A stretch of DNA of 12,745 bases from a bacterium (GTDB taxonomy: Bacteria; Spirochaetota; UBA4802; UBA5550): assembly GCA_024224995.1 (NCBI GenBank), contig JAAENB010001238.1, positions 1 through 12,745 of the forward strand, read 5' to 3'. The notes beneath the pieces were generated by a model that was not told the origin of the DNA, searched no databases, and worked only from the letters and a program-made list of their open reading frames with translations. Made by a program: the position numbers and the translations under genes. Shown one piece after another: positions 1 to 6,648 of the stretch; position 1 is the first letter of the stretch; each line of letters opens with the position of its first letter.

Positions 1-2
1 AG

Positions 3-1163
3 CTCATAGAACGGAACCTGAATCCAAACAGCTGGGAAAAAGGAGCGGTGGGCGATGACCGGTTTAGCTATTTTGTAGATTTTCCAATATCCATAATATA
101 TGAATCAGGCTTTATATCGCATCCCGATGAAGAGGAAGAGCTGCGCGATCCGAAGCATGTGAATAAGATCGTAAGCGCTCAATACGAGGCATTACTGGAG
201 ACAATAGCCGAAGTTTTTGGGGTTGATATGTTTAGAGAAGAGCCTGAATATACGGGAGTGTCTACCTATAATGAAATAGAGCTGTTAAAACTTGCCAGGG
301 TAGCGGTATATTATACCAGGCATGGAGAGCGGAAAAAGGCCATTGATATAATCAATGTTATGGAGCGGGAATACGGAAGAAGTAAATACGCCAAATATGT
401 AAAATATTACCGGGGAGTAAAACGAAGGCTCGTAACTGCGGAAAGATTTTATAACCGGGGACGAAAATACCAGGGGCTTCAGCGGAAATACCGGAAGCTT
501 TATCGCAAGTACGCGTTTTTGAGCAGGAAATATGCCAAAAAAAGGAGAGGGCAGTATGCCGGCACAGTAAAGCGTTACCGGAGAAACGCGAAGATATATG
601 CCAATAAAAGGAATGTATACGGTAGAAAAGCGCGAAAATATTTTAGAAAAGCACGGCGATATATTAGCGCGAAACCGCTTTTCGCGGTATACAGCAAGAA
701 ATATAATAAATCCCTTGGGCGAAAGAGAAAGAAGCGGCTGAGTCACCGCAAAAAACGCGTATATCGATATCCTGTAGCAGTGAAAAAGGCGTCCCGGTAC
801 ACCCCGATTATATTTACGGTAGAGAAGGGCGAGACCCTGAAGGCAGCCATAGACCGCGCGCTTTCGCCTTCGCCGAAAAACCTAAAAAAGCTGGTGCGGT
901 CCTTTAAGAAAGCCCGGGTGGTAAAATGGAAGAAATACCGCAGGTATTCGAGGAAAAGAAAGCGGAGAGTGACGTATTATAAAAAACGCGTACAAAAGAT
1001 ACATTTTGCCAGGGGGATCTATATTGTAGAGCTGAATCGCAAACTCCGGGTAACGAAAGTGAAAAAGGTAAAAAGAATACACTTAAATCCCTGGCGTTAC
1101 CAGAACCAGGAATATTTAAAAAATTCGTCTTTCGCAAGGAATGTCCGGGTCAAGGCCCTTTAG
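3..1163 (+). CDS. Lys/Arg/Tyr-rich protein of unknown function, 5' end outside window
   Basis: I do not recognise this protein. The reading frame is open to the left edge, so the GTG at 48 is probably internal: residues before it (…NPNSWEKGAVGDD…) continue the same style and no start was seen. Residue numbers here count from that GTG. The first ~110 residues are mixed and partly acidic, with a TPR-like helical stretch at ~77-125 (LARVAVYYTRHGERKKAIDI). From ~133 to 258 there is no Asp or Glu at all, and 31 of the 75 residues at 131-205 are Lys or Arg. Tyrosines at 141, 148, 155, 162, 170, 177, 184, 191, 198 and 205 are spaced by seven, with one step of eight. This suggests a long, very basic helix with an aromatic stripe. 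A nucleic-acid, polyanion or cell-wall binding role would fit the charge, but that is inference. The gene ends in TAG and is followed by an inverted B repeat. Confidence 0.8.
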   Translation, partial: LIERNLNPNSWEKGAVGDDRFSYFVDFPISIIYESGFISHPDEEEELRDPKHVNKIVSAQYEALLETIAEVFGVDMFREEPEYTGVSTYNEIELLKLARVAVYYTRHGERKKAIDIINVMEREYGRSKYAKYVKYYRGVKRRLVTAERFYNRGRKYQGLQRKYRKLYRKYAFLSRKYAKKRRGQYAGTVKRYRRNAKIYANKRNVYGRKARKYFRKARRYISAKPLFAVYSKKYNKSLGRKRKKRLSHRKKRVYRYPVAVKKASRYTPIIFTVEKGETLKAAIDRALSPSPKNLKKLVRSFKKARVVKWKKYRRYSRKRKRRVTYYKKRVQKIHFARGIYIVELNRKLRVTKVKKVKRIHLNPWRYQNQEYLKNSSFARNVRVKAL

Positions 1164-1232
1164 GTTAGAGTGCAGGAGAGGCATGCCCATCCGGCAAAAA
1201 CCTTGAACTCAGCTGACCCCGCAGAGCGGACC

Positions 1233-1314
1233 ATATATAAGGTATATCAACCCGGAATAACGTTTTTCGGTATATTGAGACAGTACCACGAAGCGGGGAA
1301 AAAATACGTCAGAA
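1233..1314 (-). repeat. Truncated inverted copy of the A-B compound repeat, lacking the B hairpin
   Basis: Read on the minus strand, 1282-1233 matches the two arms of the B module at 3483-3599 (ATATACCGAAAAACGT on one side, CCGGGTTGATATACCTTATA on the other). The central hairpin between them is missing, and so is one outer end. Positions 1293-1314 are a 22-nt perfect inverted match to 3454-3475, the linker that joins A to B in the complete copy. Order and relative orientation of linker and B are therefore the same as at the other loci. Module A is lost or replaced beyond 1314. The copy is either a deletion derivative or a form that never received the hairpin. Confidence 0.8.
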
Positions 1315-1395
1315 CCTTTGCAGGTGTTGACCCGGGACAACATCCCCCGGAAACCAAACCTCTGCACGAAGCATCTTCACAGAACAAGCCCGTAA

Positions 1396-1416
1396 AGACG
1401 TTGCACTGCAACGTCT
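1396..1416. repeat. Perfect short palindrome (10-bp arms)
   Basis: AGACGTTGCA and TGCAACGTCT are perfect inverted repeats separated by a single C. The palindrome lies 44 nt beyond the stop of the FlgN-like gene, on that gene's downstream side. No run of T follows on either strand, so it is not a classic intrinsic terminator. It resembles the short GTTGCA/TGCAAC palindromes dispersed in many bacterial genomes; that comparison is from memory and was not searched. Confidence 0.6.
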
Positions 1417-1459
1417 CAAAACAGACCCCCCCTATTTCAAAAGAGTTTCTTAAGAGCGC

Positions 1460-1906
1460 CTACTTCGTAAACTCCAGATTCTTCATACGCGCCAGATCTC
1501 CAATATCTTTCGATATGCTTTTGGCTTTATCCTGAAGAAGTTTCATGAGCTCGTCACGCTCTTTGGCGATTTCGGCAGCTTTAACTTCAATGGTGCCTCT
1601 GAGCTCTTTGATTTCGGAAATAAGAGGATCTTTGCTTTCGGTAATAGTCTTTTCGAAGGTATCATCGGCCATGCCCATAGTGGCCTTAAGCTGGTCTTTG
1701 ACGCGGCTAATGCTGAAATCGATACCGTCAATTTCATCGATAACATTGTTGTCATAAGAAAGAATATTGATGACAGAATCAACATCATCGGCGTCCAGTT
1801 TGTAGCGGGCTTCAACCTGGCGGGCGAACAAGCCGTTAAGAAGGCTGAATTTTTTCTTATACAGTGAAACGAGTTCAGGAAATATCATTTTTAAATCATC
1901 CCTCAA
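1460..1906 (-). CDS. FlgN-like flagellar export chaperone / coiled-coil protein
   Basis: A 148-residue, largely helical protein. Its middle (~15-75, LYKKKFSLLNGLFARQVEAR followed by spaced Leu/Ile/Val) and charged C-terminal coiled coil (~95-140, EIKELRGTIEVKAAEIAKER) resemble the FlgN/FliT class of small export chaperones. Those proteins hold hook-associated or filament-cap subunits for the flagellar secretion gate. The call rests on helical pattern, size and position directly after fliS, not on a diagnostic motif. The chosen start is a TTG at 1906 with AGGAAG eight bases upstream, which overlaps the fliS stop by 11 bp and implies coupled translation. The alternative ATG at 1888 has a poorly placed GAGG and would shorten the protein by six residues. 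It ends in TAG. Confidence 0.6.
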   Translation of the reverse strand: MRDDLKMIFPELVSLYKKKFSLLNGLFARQVEARYKLDADDVDSVINILSYDNNVIDEIDGIDFSISRVKDQLKATMGMADDTFEKTITESKDPLISEIKELRGTIEVKAAEIAKERDELMKLLQDKAKSISKDIGDLARMKNLEFTK

Positions 1907-2333
1907 TACTAAAACTTCCTTTACGGTCGATATTCATATTGCTGTCGGTCCTGGATTCGGTAGCGGAGATCTTTTCCCACGCGTCACGAAGCTCCCTGAG
2001 GTGAGTAACGACAGTCTGGATAATACCGGTATCCTTTTGAATATTGGCTTCAAGGAGCCTTTTTTTAAAATACATATACAAATTGAACAGGTTGTTCGAG
2101 ATTTCACCGCCCTCTTTCATGTTAAGAGAGAGCAGGAGCTCAGTAATAATATCCTGTGCTTTGATGATATTTGTATTAACAATATCATACGTCTTGGGCT
2201 CCATATTGTCAATAGCAATATTGAGAAATTTTATGGCGCCATCATAGAGCATAACAATCAATTTTCCCTGGCTTGCGGTAGTAACTTCGGTTTCTTTATA
2301 TTGGTTAAACGGGTTTTTTTTTGGCACAGCCAT
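1896..2333 (-). CDS. fliS: Flagellin export chaperone FliS
   Basis: A 145-residue protein of usual FliS length. FliS binds the C-terminal helix of flagellin in the cytoplasm, prevents premature polymerisation and delivers it to the flagellar type III export gate. Diagnostic features are the N-terminal NPFNQYKETEVTTASQGKLI and VMLYDGAIKFLNIA, followed by the helical NIIKAQDIITELLLSLNM and the NLFNLYMYFKKRL region that form the four-helix bundle. The ATG at 2333 is preferred because AGGAGAG lies seven bases upstream and the protein then begins MAVPKKNPF, as in the family. An extension upstream to 2372 is possible but has no family support. It lies 75 nt after purC and overlaps the FlgN-like gene, forming a small flagellar chaperone pair. 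Confidence 0.92.
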   Translation of the reverse strand: MAVPKKNPFNQYKETEVTTASQGKLIVMLYDGAIKFLNIAIDNMEPKTYDIVNTNIIKAQDIITELLLSLNMKEGGEISNNLFNLYMYFKKRLLEANIQKDTGIIQTVVTHLRELRDAWEKISATESRTDSNMNIDRKGSFSIEG

Positions 2334-2362
2334 ACAGCATCTCTCCTGGTGTGGTAATAGGG

Positions 2363-2389
2363 CGACAAACACCTCTAATCTTATTGTCG
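2363..2389 (-). promoter_or_regulatory. Small inverted repeat between purC and fliS
   Basis: CGACAA and TTGTCG form perfect 6-bp arms separated by 15 bases in the 75-nt gap before fliS. On the same strand, TTAAGT and TATACG lie 17 bases apart just upstream and are a weak sigma-70-like pair (3/6 and 4/6). fliS may therefore have some expression of its own, or simply read through from purC. Neither element is strong. Confidence 0.2.
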
Positions 2390-2408
2390 TATACTATGTC
2401 CCATAACT

Positions 2409-3296
2409 TTACTTAATAATTGCTTCTTTTATTCTTTTCAATATTGTTTCGTAAATTTTTTGGGTTTTTTCCACAATTTCATCGGGAAGCGGCGGCGGAG
2501 AAGAATTTTTGTCCCAGGAAGTCGTTTCCAGGTAGTCAAGGATAAACTGTTTGTCGAAACTGACGGGAGAAGAGCCTGCGGAATAGGCAGATTTGTCCCA
2601 GAAACTGGAACTGTCAGGGGTGAGCACTTCGTCAATAAGAATAAGTTCATTGTCAGAGAAGCCGAATTCGAATTTGGTGTCGGCAAGGATGATTCCGGCA
2701 GAATCCATGAGTTCTCTGGCGAATTCATAGAGATTAAGGGTAACTTCTCCAAGGTGCCCGGCAATATCATCGCCCAGTTTATCGCGAATTTCATTGATAG
2801 AAACATTAATATCATGACCGGAGTCGGCTTTTGTGGCCGGGGTAAAGAGCGGAGCGTCCAGCTGTTCTGCCAGCTGTAAGCCTTCAGGGAGAGGAATTCC
2901 GCAGATTTTACCCGATTTTTGATAATCTTTCCACCCGCTGCCAATAATATATCCCCTGGCAACGCACTCAAAATCGATTCTTTTGGTTCTTTTGACAATA
3001 ACAGACCGGTCTTTAAGCAGTTCAGGGAAATCGCAAAAGGGTTTAGGGAAATTATTGAAATTTTCTTCAACAATATGATTATTGATAAATTTTATCTTCG
3101 AAAACCAGAGATTGGCTATTTTATTTAGAATAACACCTTTACCGGGAATCCCCTTAGGAAAAACATGATCAAAGGCGGAAAACCGGTCCGAGGAAACAAT
3201 AAGCAGGTGTTCTTTGTCGATTTTATACAAATCCCTGACTTTACCGTTGTAGAACTTTTTAACTCCCGGTATTTTGATGTTAGTAACTGCTTCCAT
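2409..3296 (-). CDS. purC: Phosphoribosylaminoimidazole-succinocarboxamide synthase (SAICAR synthetase)
   Basis: PurC catalyses the ATP-dependent joining of CAIR and aspartate to give SAICAR in de novo purine synthesis, in the cytoplasm. The 295-residue length fits the long form of the family. Motifs in order: the nucleotide-binding GKVRDLY at 18-24, SSDRFSAFD at 35-43, RGYIIGSGW at 114-122, the substrate-binding PLFTPATKADSGHD at 149-162, LADTKFEFG at 204-212 and IDEVLTPDSSSFW at 221-233. All look intact. The ATG at 3296 follows a GAGAGA tract about ten bases upstream, at the edge of repeat module A. gatB precedes it on the same strand but is separated by ~330 bp of repeats. fliS follows after 75 nt. 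No other purine genes are in the window. Confidence 0.97.
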   Translation of the reverse strand: MEAVTNIKIPGVKKFYNGKVRDLYKIDKEHLLIVSSDRFSAFDHVFPKGIPGKGVILNKIANLWFSKIKFINNHIVEENFNNFPKPFCDFPELLKDRSVIVKRTKRIDFECVARGYIIGSGWKDYQKSGKICGIPLPEGLQLAEQLDAPLFTPATKADSGHDINVSINEIRDKLGDDIAGHLGEVTLNLYEFARELMDSAGIILADTKFEFGFSDNELILIDEVLTPDSSSFWDKSAYSAGSSPVSFDKQFILDYLETTSWDKNSSPPPLPDEIVEKTQKIYETILKRIKEAIIK

Positions 3297-3314
3297 CTTT
3301 TTTTTTCTCTCTCA

Positions 3315-3457
3315 AGAAACTAAATTTTGCTTGTGCGCGGGCTTGAAAGCATGGGCTCTTTGGATTGCTGCGGAACTCGCGTTGCTCAAACAGTCCTCAC
3401 AACCCAAAGAGCCCATACTTTCAAGCCGGATGCAGCTAGCAATACTATTTAGTTTCT
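3315..3457 (+). repeat. Repeat module A, copy 1 (143-bp palindrome)
   Basis: Terminal inverted repeats AGAAACTAAAT / ATTTAGTTTCT bound a long hairpin. Its central stem is 3340-3363 with 3404-3427, 23 of 24 positions complementary, the exception being a C-A mismatch. The apex is 3364-3403. The 36-nt apex core 3366-3401 is identical to that of copy 2 at 6448-6590, as are the outer arms in large part, but the inner stem (GGGCTCTTTGG) is unrelated to that of copy 2. The element ends 18 bp before the purC ATG and would be transcribed as its leader. No protein or transposase is encoded. Confidence 0.85.
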
Positions 3458-3482
3458 GACGTATTTTTTCCCCGCTACACAG

Positions 3483-3599
3483 GGTCGATCGTGTCTTAAT
3501 ATACCGAAAAACGTAATTCGGAATGTAGACTATACCCGATGTATTGCTCCGGGTATAGTTTACATTCCGGGTTCATATACCTTATACTAAGACGCGACC
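3483..3599 (+). repeat. Repeat module B, copy 1 (117-bp palindrome)
   Basis: Outer arms GGTCG…GTGTCTTAATATA and TATACTAAGACGCGACC are inverted repeats. Inside, CGGAATGTAGACTATACCCG pairs with CGGGTATAGTTTACATTCCG (19 of 20, the exception being a G-T pair) around an 11-nt apex. Copy 2 at 6681-6854 has the same arms with a G-C pair where this copy has A-T, a compensatory change, plus a much longer apex. It lies 27 bp beyond the gatB stop. Confidence 0.85.
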
Positions 3600-3626
3600 A
3601 CAGGGGCCGCACTCTCTCTCAAGAAA

Positions 3627-5063
3627 CTATTGAGAATCGAGCTTTTTTATTAATAGCTCATTAACCATTTGAGGATTGGCCTTTCCTTTTGATTCTTTCA
3701 TAACCTGGCCAACCAGAAATCCCAGGGCTTTCTTTTTCCCGGCTTTATAGTCTTCTATTGATTGCGGATTATTTGCCAGAATACTGTCAATAATAGGCTC
3801 AATAGACGAAACATCCGTTACCTGTTTAAGACCTTTTTCTTCCACAATGGTTTCCGGGTTTTTGCCCGATTCGAGCATTTCCTGTAAAACCTTTTTAGCG
3901 ATTTTACCGCTAATAGTGTTATTGTCGATAAGTTTGATAAGCTCTGCCAGCATGGAAGGGGTAACAATAAAAGAGTCTATTTTTTCCGGGTTCTCAACTT
4001 TAGCAAGCAATTCGCTCATGATCCAGTTCGACGCTTTTTTGGGATTGCCGCCCTCCTTAACAACAGCTTCGTAATAATCGGCAAGCTGCCGGGTGGAAGT
4101 AAGAACTTCAGCGTCATATTCGGGAAGAGAATAGTCGGAAATAAAGCGCTTGATCCTGGCAGCCGGAAGCTCGGGAAGCTCTTTCCTGATAGCTTCAATG
4201 TACTCATCATCAAGAATAACCGGGGCCAGGTCCGGGTCCGGGAAATAACGGTAATCATGGGCATTTTCTTTGGAACGCATGGAATATGTTTCGTTCGCGT
4301 CCGCGTCCCAGAGCCGTGTTTCCTGGACTATTTTTTCATCACTGGTGATTACCCTTTTTTGGCGGTCAATTTCATAATTTATAGAGGCTTTTACCGCTTT
4401 AAAGGAGTTCAGGTTTTTAATTTCAACCTTTTCACCAAACTTTGGAGCTCCTTTTTCCCGTATTGAGATATTAACATCGCAGCGAAGGCTTCCTTCTTCC
4501 ATATTAACATCAGATACATCAATATATTTCATGAGCATTTTAATATTTTGCAGATATTCATATGCTTCATCACCGGAGCGGATGTCGGGCTCTGAAACGA
4601 TTTCAGCCAGAGGAGTACCGCAGCGGTTAAGATCGACATAGGAAACCTGTTTTTCCGGATCTTCGGAGTGAATTGACTTTCCCGCGTCCTCTTCCAGGTG
4701 AAGCCTGGTAACGCCGATTCTTTTTTTACCGGCATCCGTGCTTATATCCACATATCCGCCCTCACAAATAGGCTTATCGTACTGAGAAATCTGGTATGCC
4801 TTGGGAAGATCAGGATAAAAATAATTTTTCCTGTCGAACTTGCTGTATTTTGCTATGTTTGAATTCAGGGCAAATCCCGCTAATATTGCTTTTTTCAGAG
4901 CTTCTTCGTTAAATACCGGAAGAACTCCCGGTAATGCCAGGCAGACCGGGCAGGTCTGGCTGTTGGGTTTCGCTCCGAATTTTGTAGAACAGGAGCAAAA
5001 TATTTTAGATTTAGTGTTTAGCTGGACATGTACTTCAAGTCCAATTACCGGTTCATATTCCAT
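3627..5063 (-). CDS. gatB: Aspartyl/glutamyl-tRNA(Asn/Gln) amidotransferase subunit B
   Basis: GatB binds the misacylated Glu-tRNA(Gln) or Asp-tRNA(Asn), activates the side chain with ATP and receives ammonia from GatA in the GatCAB complex. The protein is full length (478 residues). Visible features are the N-terminal YEPVIGLEVHVQL, a CxC…CPxC zinc-site arrangement (C23, C25, C38, C41), KNYFYPDLPKAYQISQYD, HLEEDAGKS, the NAHDYRYFPDPDLAPV motif, and the C-terminal YqeY-like tail ending GQVMKESKGKANPQMVNELL. The ATG at 5063 is chosen because GAGG lies five bases upstream and the protein then begins MEYEPVIGLE. The in-frame ATG at 5078 has no ribosome site. gatA and gatC are not in the window. 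Downstream the A-B repeat separates it from purC. Confidence 0.97.
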   Translation of the reverse strand: MEYEPVIGLEVHVQLNTKSKIFCSCSTKFGAKPNSQTCPVCLALPGVLPVFNEEALKKAILAGFALNSNIAKYSKFDRKNYFYPDLPKAYQISQYDKPICEGGYVDISTDAGKKRIGVTRLHLEEDAGKSIHSEDPEKQVSYVDLNRCGTPLAEIVSEPDIRSGDEAYEYLQNIKMLMKYIDVSDVNMEEGSLRCDVNISIREKGAPKFGEKVEIKNLNSFKAVKASINYEIDRQKRVITSDEKIVQETRLWDADANETYSMRSKENAHDYRYFPDPDLAPVILDDEYIEAIRKELPELPAARIKRFISDYSLPEYDAEVLTSTRQLADYYEAVVKEGGNPKKASNWIMSELLAKVENPEKIDSFIVTPSMLAELIKLIDNNTISGKIAKKVLQEMLESGKNPETIVEEKGLKQVTDVSSIEPIIDSILANNPQSIEDYKAGKKKALGFLVGQVMKESKGKANPQMVNELLIKKLDSQ

Positions 5064-5093
5064 AATATCCTCATACATTATAATCAGTTCGTA

Positions 5094-5122
5094 ATGAAAT
5101 AGATTCTTGATAATTTTGTCAA
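5094..5122 (-). promoter_or_regulatory. Likely sigma-70-type promoter for gatB
   Basis: On the minus strand a perfect TTGACA (5122-5117) is followed after 17 bases by TTTCAT (5099-5094), which matches four of six consensus -10 positions. Transcription would start near 5087, giving a leader of about 24 nt with the GAGG site just before the ATG at 5063. Confidence 0.5.
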
Positions 5123-5161
5123 GGAAAATGAGATTTACAGAAGCAATAAAGCATTAAGTAT

Positions 5162-5192
5162 TTGACTTTTATTCATATTACCTGTGTTTTAT
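5162..5192 (+). promoter_or_regulatory. Weak candidate promoter for the 5234 gene
   Basis: TTGACT at 5162-5167 is followed at a spacing of about 17-19 bases by TGTTTTAT, a poor -10. It faces the small membrane protein gene in the divergent region shared with gatB. No better candidate was seen there. Confidence 0.25.
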
Positions 5193-5233
5193 CAGTAACA
5201 ATTTTGAACTTGAACTACTCACAATACCTGGTT

Positions 5234-5755
5234 ATGAATAGAAAAACACAATTTATAGAACTCATACAGAAAAATGCAGCCGGAATTATTATATTTTTCA
5301 TGGTTTCGTCATTATTTGGTTACTTTTACGGAAGAGTTACGGGTTCTTTAATTATTAAGAGCTTTTTAACAAGCAGCAGGCGGTTATCGCTCATACTGTA
5401 TAGACCGGCAACTGAGTTCTATACAATGAGAAAGCTGCTTCGAAGCGAGAATGAACTTGAAAGACTTTCCGGCTATTACGCGCTCCTCGACAATAATATG
5501 ATTGATGAAGACTATTTGCTGGAACTCTATACCTTAGAGCCGTCCATTGTAGTAAAAAGAACCATTATATGGATACTCGGTTTTTCCGATGATTTTGACT
5601 CCGTAAAAAAAAGTTACAGTAAGATATACGCAAAAGCAGACCCTTTGATCAAAAATGAGATTCTTCGGACCCTCCGGAGAAACGATAAAGAATACTATCA
5701 AAAATTCATTGAACAACATAAAGTAAAAAGCGAAATATTGGATTTTCTAAAATAA
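5234..5755 (+). CDS. Small membrane-anchored protein with HEAT-like helical domain
   Basis: I do not recognise a named family. The 173-residue protein has a short N-terminus, one hydrophobic segment at ~14-33 (AAGIIIFFMVSSLFGYFYG) and then an entirely helical, charged domain. Within it, ENELERLSGYYALLDNN, LYTLEPSIVVKRTIIWILGF and DPLIKNEILRTLRRNDKEYY look like two or three short HEAT-type helical repeats of the kind that bind other proteins. The domain would lie on one side of the inner membrane; the topology was not resolved. The ATG at 5234 is chosen to give a normal N-terminus. The upstream TTG at 5162 coincides with a possible -35 box, and neither start has a good ribosome site. It is divergent from gatB, and its last 9 bp overlap the 3' end of the convergent methyltransferase-like gene. 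Confidence 0.75.
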   Translation: MNRKTQFIELIQKNAAGIIIFFMVSSLFGYFYGRVTGSLIIKSFLTSSRRLSLILYRPATEFYTMRKLLRSENELERLSGYYALLDNNMIDEDYLLELYTLEPSIVVKRTIIWILGFSDDFDSVKKSYSKIYAKADPLIKNEILRTLRRNDKEYYQKFIEQHKVKSEILDFLK

Positions 5756-6430
5756 AAAAGGGATAAACCGGTATTTTACCCTGGCCATATATTCCCGGTA
5801 TTCGGGCTGCTCTGCTAAAAACCGTTCTTCAAGAATAGCCCGGTAAATATAGCAGGCTGTTGAAAAAATAAAAATGCTTATGGTATACAGGGTACAGTGG
5901 CTTAAAACAAACCCAATTCTCAATAAAATATCGGTCCCGTACATGGGATGGCGGACAATAGAGTAGAGCCATGAGGTTTTTACCTCCCGCACAGCGATAA
6001 GTATCCCAAAACTCCTGCCCAGGTTAAGCAGGGTCAAAGCCCCGGCAACGTTCGCCGCAAAGGTTACAATCATTGATGCAGTTTGCGCCGTAGGGCTTCC
6101 CGTAAGGGGCTGGCCAATAAGAGCGATTCCCGAACAGAAGGCAAGCAGGGCAATTACCTGGTTAAAAAGACCCGGATCTACAGCCCGGTGCTCTTTCCGC
6201 ATAAGAATTACCATTACCAGTATCATATTCTGGATAATAAAAGCAATCTCAACATAATTCAATTCACCCGATATATACTTGTTATACGCGTGCCACCCGG
6301 TCCACCCTGCAACACAGAAAAACAGGTCCAGGTTAATGAGCAGCTGCCCGTATTTTTTTAAGAACAGGTATATCCGTGGAAACCGTACTTCCAGGAACGC
6401 AATAAATTTTAGTGTGATAGGCGTCTTCAT
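5747..6430 (-). CDS. Isoprenylcysteine/phospholipid methyltransferase-family membrane protein
   Basis: A 227-residue polytopic membrane protein with about five or six hydrophobic segments (~30-47, 58-77, 91-107, 114-139, 163-198). The C-terminus carries the family signature: VRHPMYGTDILLRIG at 159-173 with the conserved Arg-His-Pro, then YRAILEERFLAEQPEYREYMARVKYRFIPFL. In ICMT/PEMT-type enzymes this region binds S-adenosylmethionine. The substrate here is unknown; isoprenylcysteine itself is unlikely in a bacterium, and a lipid or small-molecule O- or N-methylation is possible. The ATG at 6430 is chosen, with GAGG ten bases upstream; an in-frame TTG at 6448 is a less likely start. Module A of the repeat begins 17 bp before the ATG, so the repeat forms the leader of any transcript from upstream. 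Confidence 0.85.
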   Translation of the reverse strand: MKTPITLKFIAFLEVRFPRIYLFLKKYGQLLINLDLFFCVAGWTGWHAYNKYISGELNYVEIAFIIQNMILVMVILMRKEHRAVDPGLFNQVIALLAFCSGIALIGQPLTGSPTAQTASMIVTFAANVAGALTLLNLGRSFGILIAVREVKTSWLYSIVRHPMYGTDILLRIGFVLSHCTLYTISIFIFSTACYIYRAILEERFLAEQPEYREYMARVKYRFIPFLF

Positions 6431-6447
6431 GGTCTTTTTTCCTCGCA

Positions 6448-6590
6448 AGAAACTAAATTGTGATTGTGAGCGGGCCTGAAAGCATCCCCTCTTCTAAATG
6501 CTGCGGAACTCGCGTTGCTCAAACAGTCCTCACATTTAGAAGAGGGGATACTTTCAGGCCAGATGCAGCTCGCAATAGTATATCGTTTCT
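6448..6590 (+). repeat. Repeat module A, copy 2 (143-bp palindrome)
   Basis: It has exactly the length of copy 1 and starts with the same AGAAACTAAAT. The stem 6473-6500 pairs with 6533-6560 at 27 of 28 positions. The one C-A mismatch falls at the same place as in copy 1 (GAAAGCAT / ATACTTTC). The 36-nt apex core (6499-6534) is identical to copy 1. The stem core between them (CCCCTCTTCTAAA) is unrelated to copy 1 but still self-complementary. It lies just upstream of the ribosome site of the methyltransferase-like gene. Confidence 0.85.
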
Positions 6591-6619
6591 GACCTGTTTT
6601 TTCTGCGGAGCTTTCTTAA

Positions 6620-6648
6620 AGAAAACAAAAAAAGAGACCTTTTGTCAA
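6620..6648 (-). promoter_or_regulatory. Weak candidate promoter in the A-B linker, facing the methyltransferase-like gene
   Basis: On the minus strand TTGACA (6648-6643) is followed after 17 bases by TTTTCT (6625-6620), a poor -10 matching three of six positions. If used, the transcript would begin near 6613 and carry the whole A hairpin as its 5' leader. Confidence 0.25.

Larger units (their letters stand above)
1164..1459. other. Intergenic region with truncated A-B repeat and a palindrome
   Basis: This 296-bp gap lies between the end of the basic-protein gene and the end of the FlgN-like gene, so both neighbours point into it. It holds the truncated, inverted A-B repeat (1233-1314), weak CCGGG/CCCGG pairing at about 1330-1360, and a perfect short palindrome at 1396-1416. 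I see no convincing gene in it. An open frame from 1170 runs through the repeat and into the antisense of the FlgN-like gene, and looks fortuitous. Confidence 0.7.
3297..3626. other. gatB-purC intergenic region filled by the A-B compound repeat
   Basis: This 330-bp gap contains no gene. It is almost entirely module A (3315-3457), a short linker and module B (3483-3599), flanked by a 17-bp direct repeat. A 61-codon open frame from 3274 passes through module A. It has no counterpart in the second copy of the repeat, so it is not taken as coding. Confidence 0.8.
3306..3629. repeat. 17-bp direct repeat flanking the A-B insertion
   Basis: TCTCTCTCAAGAAACTA occurs perfectly at 3306-3322 and 3613-3629. 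On the minus strand the first-read copy contains the gatB TAG stop, and the second copy provides the GAGAGA tract before the purC ATG. Removing one copy plus the sequence between them would leave gatB and purC about 26 bp apart, a normal operon spacing. The end AGAAACTA is also part of module A at the other locus (6448-6455). The repeat may therefore be a target duplication, or a second fragment of an A end. Confidence 0.7.

Noticed and set aside
48..50. GTG as the true start of the basic protein
   Set aside because: The frame is open to the left edge with plausible protein sequence. AGGAG lies too close to the GTG (about three bases) to be convincing, so the gene is treated as cut.
285..1137. 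Long minus-strand open frames opposite the basic-protein gene
   Set aside because: They are by-products of the Lys/Arg/Tyr-rich codons on the plus strand, lack ribosome sites and family resemblance, and the plus-strand protein has clear internal periodicity.
1170..1535. 121-codon plus-strand open frame
   Set aside because: It runs through the truncated repeat and then antisense to the FlgN-like gene, has no good ribosome site and resembles nothing.
2372..2405. Sigma-28 flagellar promoter before fliS
   Set aside because: TAAAGTTA and GACAATAA resemble the two boxes, but the gap between them is about four bases longer than that sigma factor uses.
3274..3459. Open frames in module A (here and at 6460-6693) as a small protein family
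   Set aside because: The two copies translate in different frames and the inner stems differ, so there is no shared protein.
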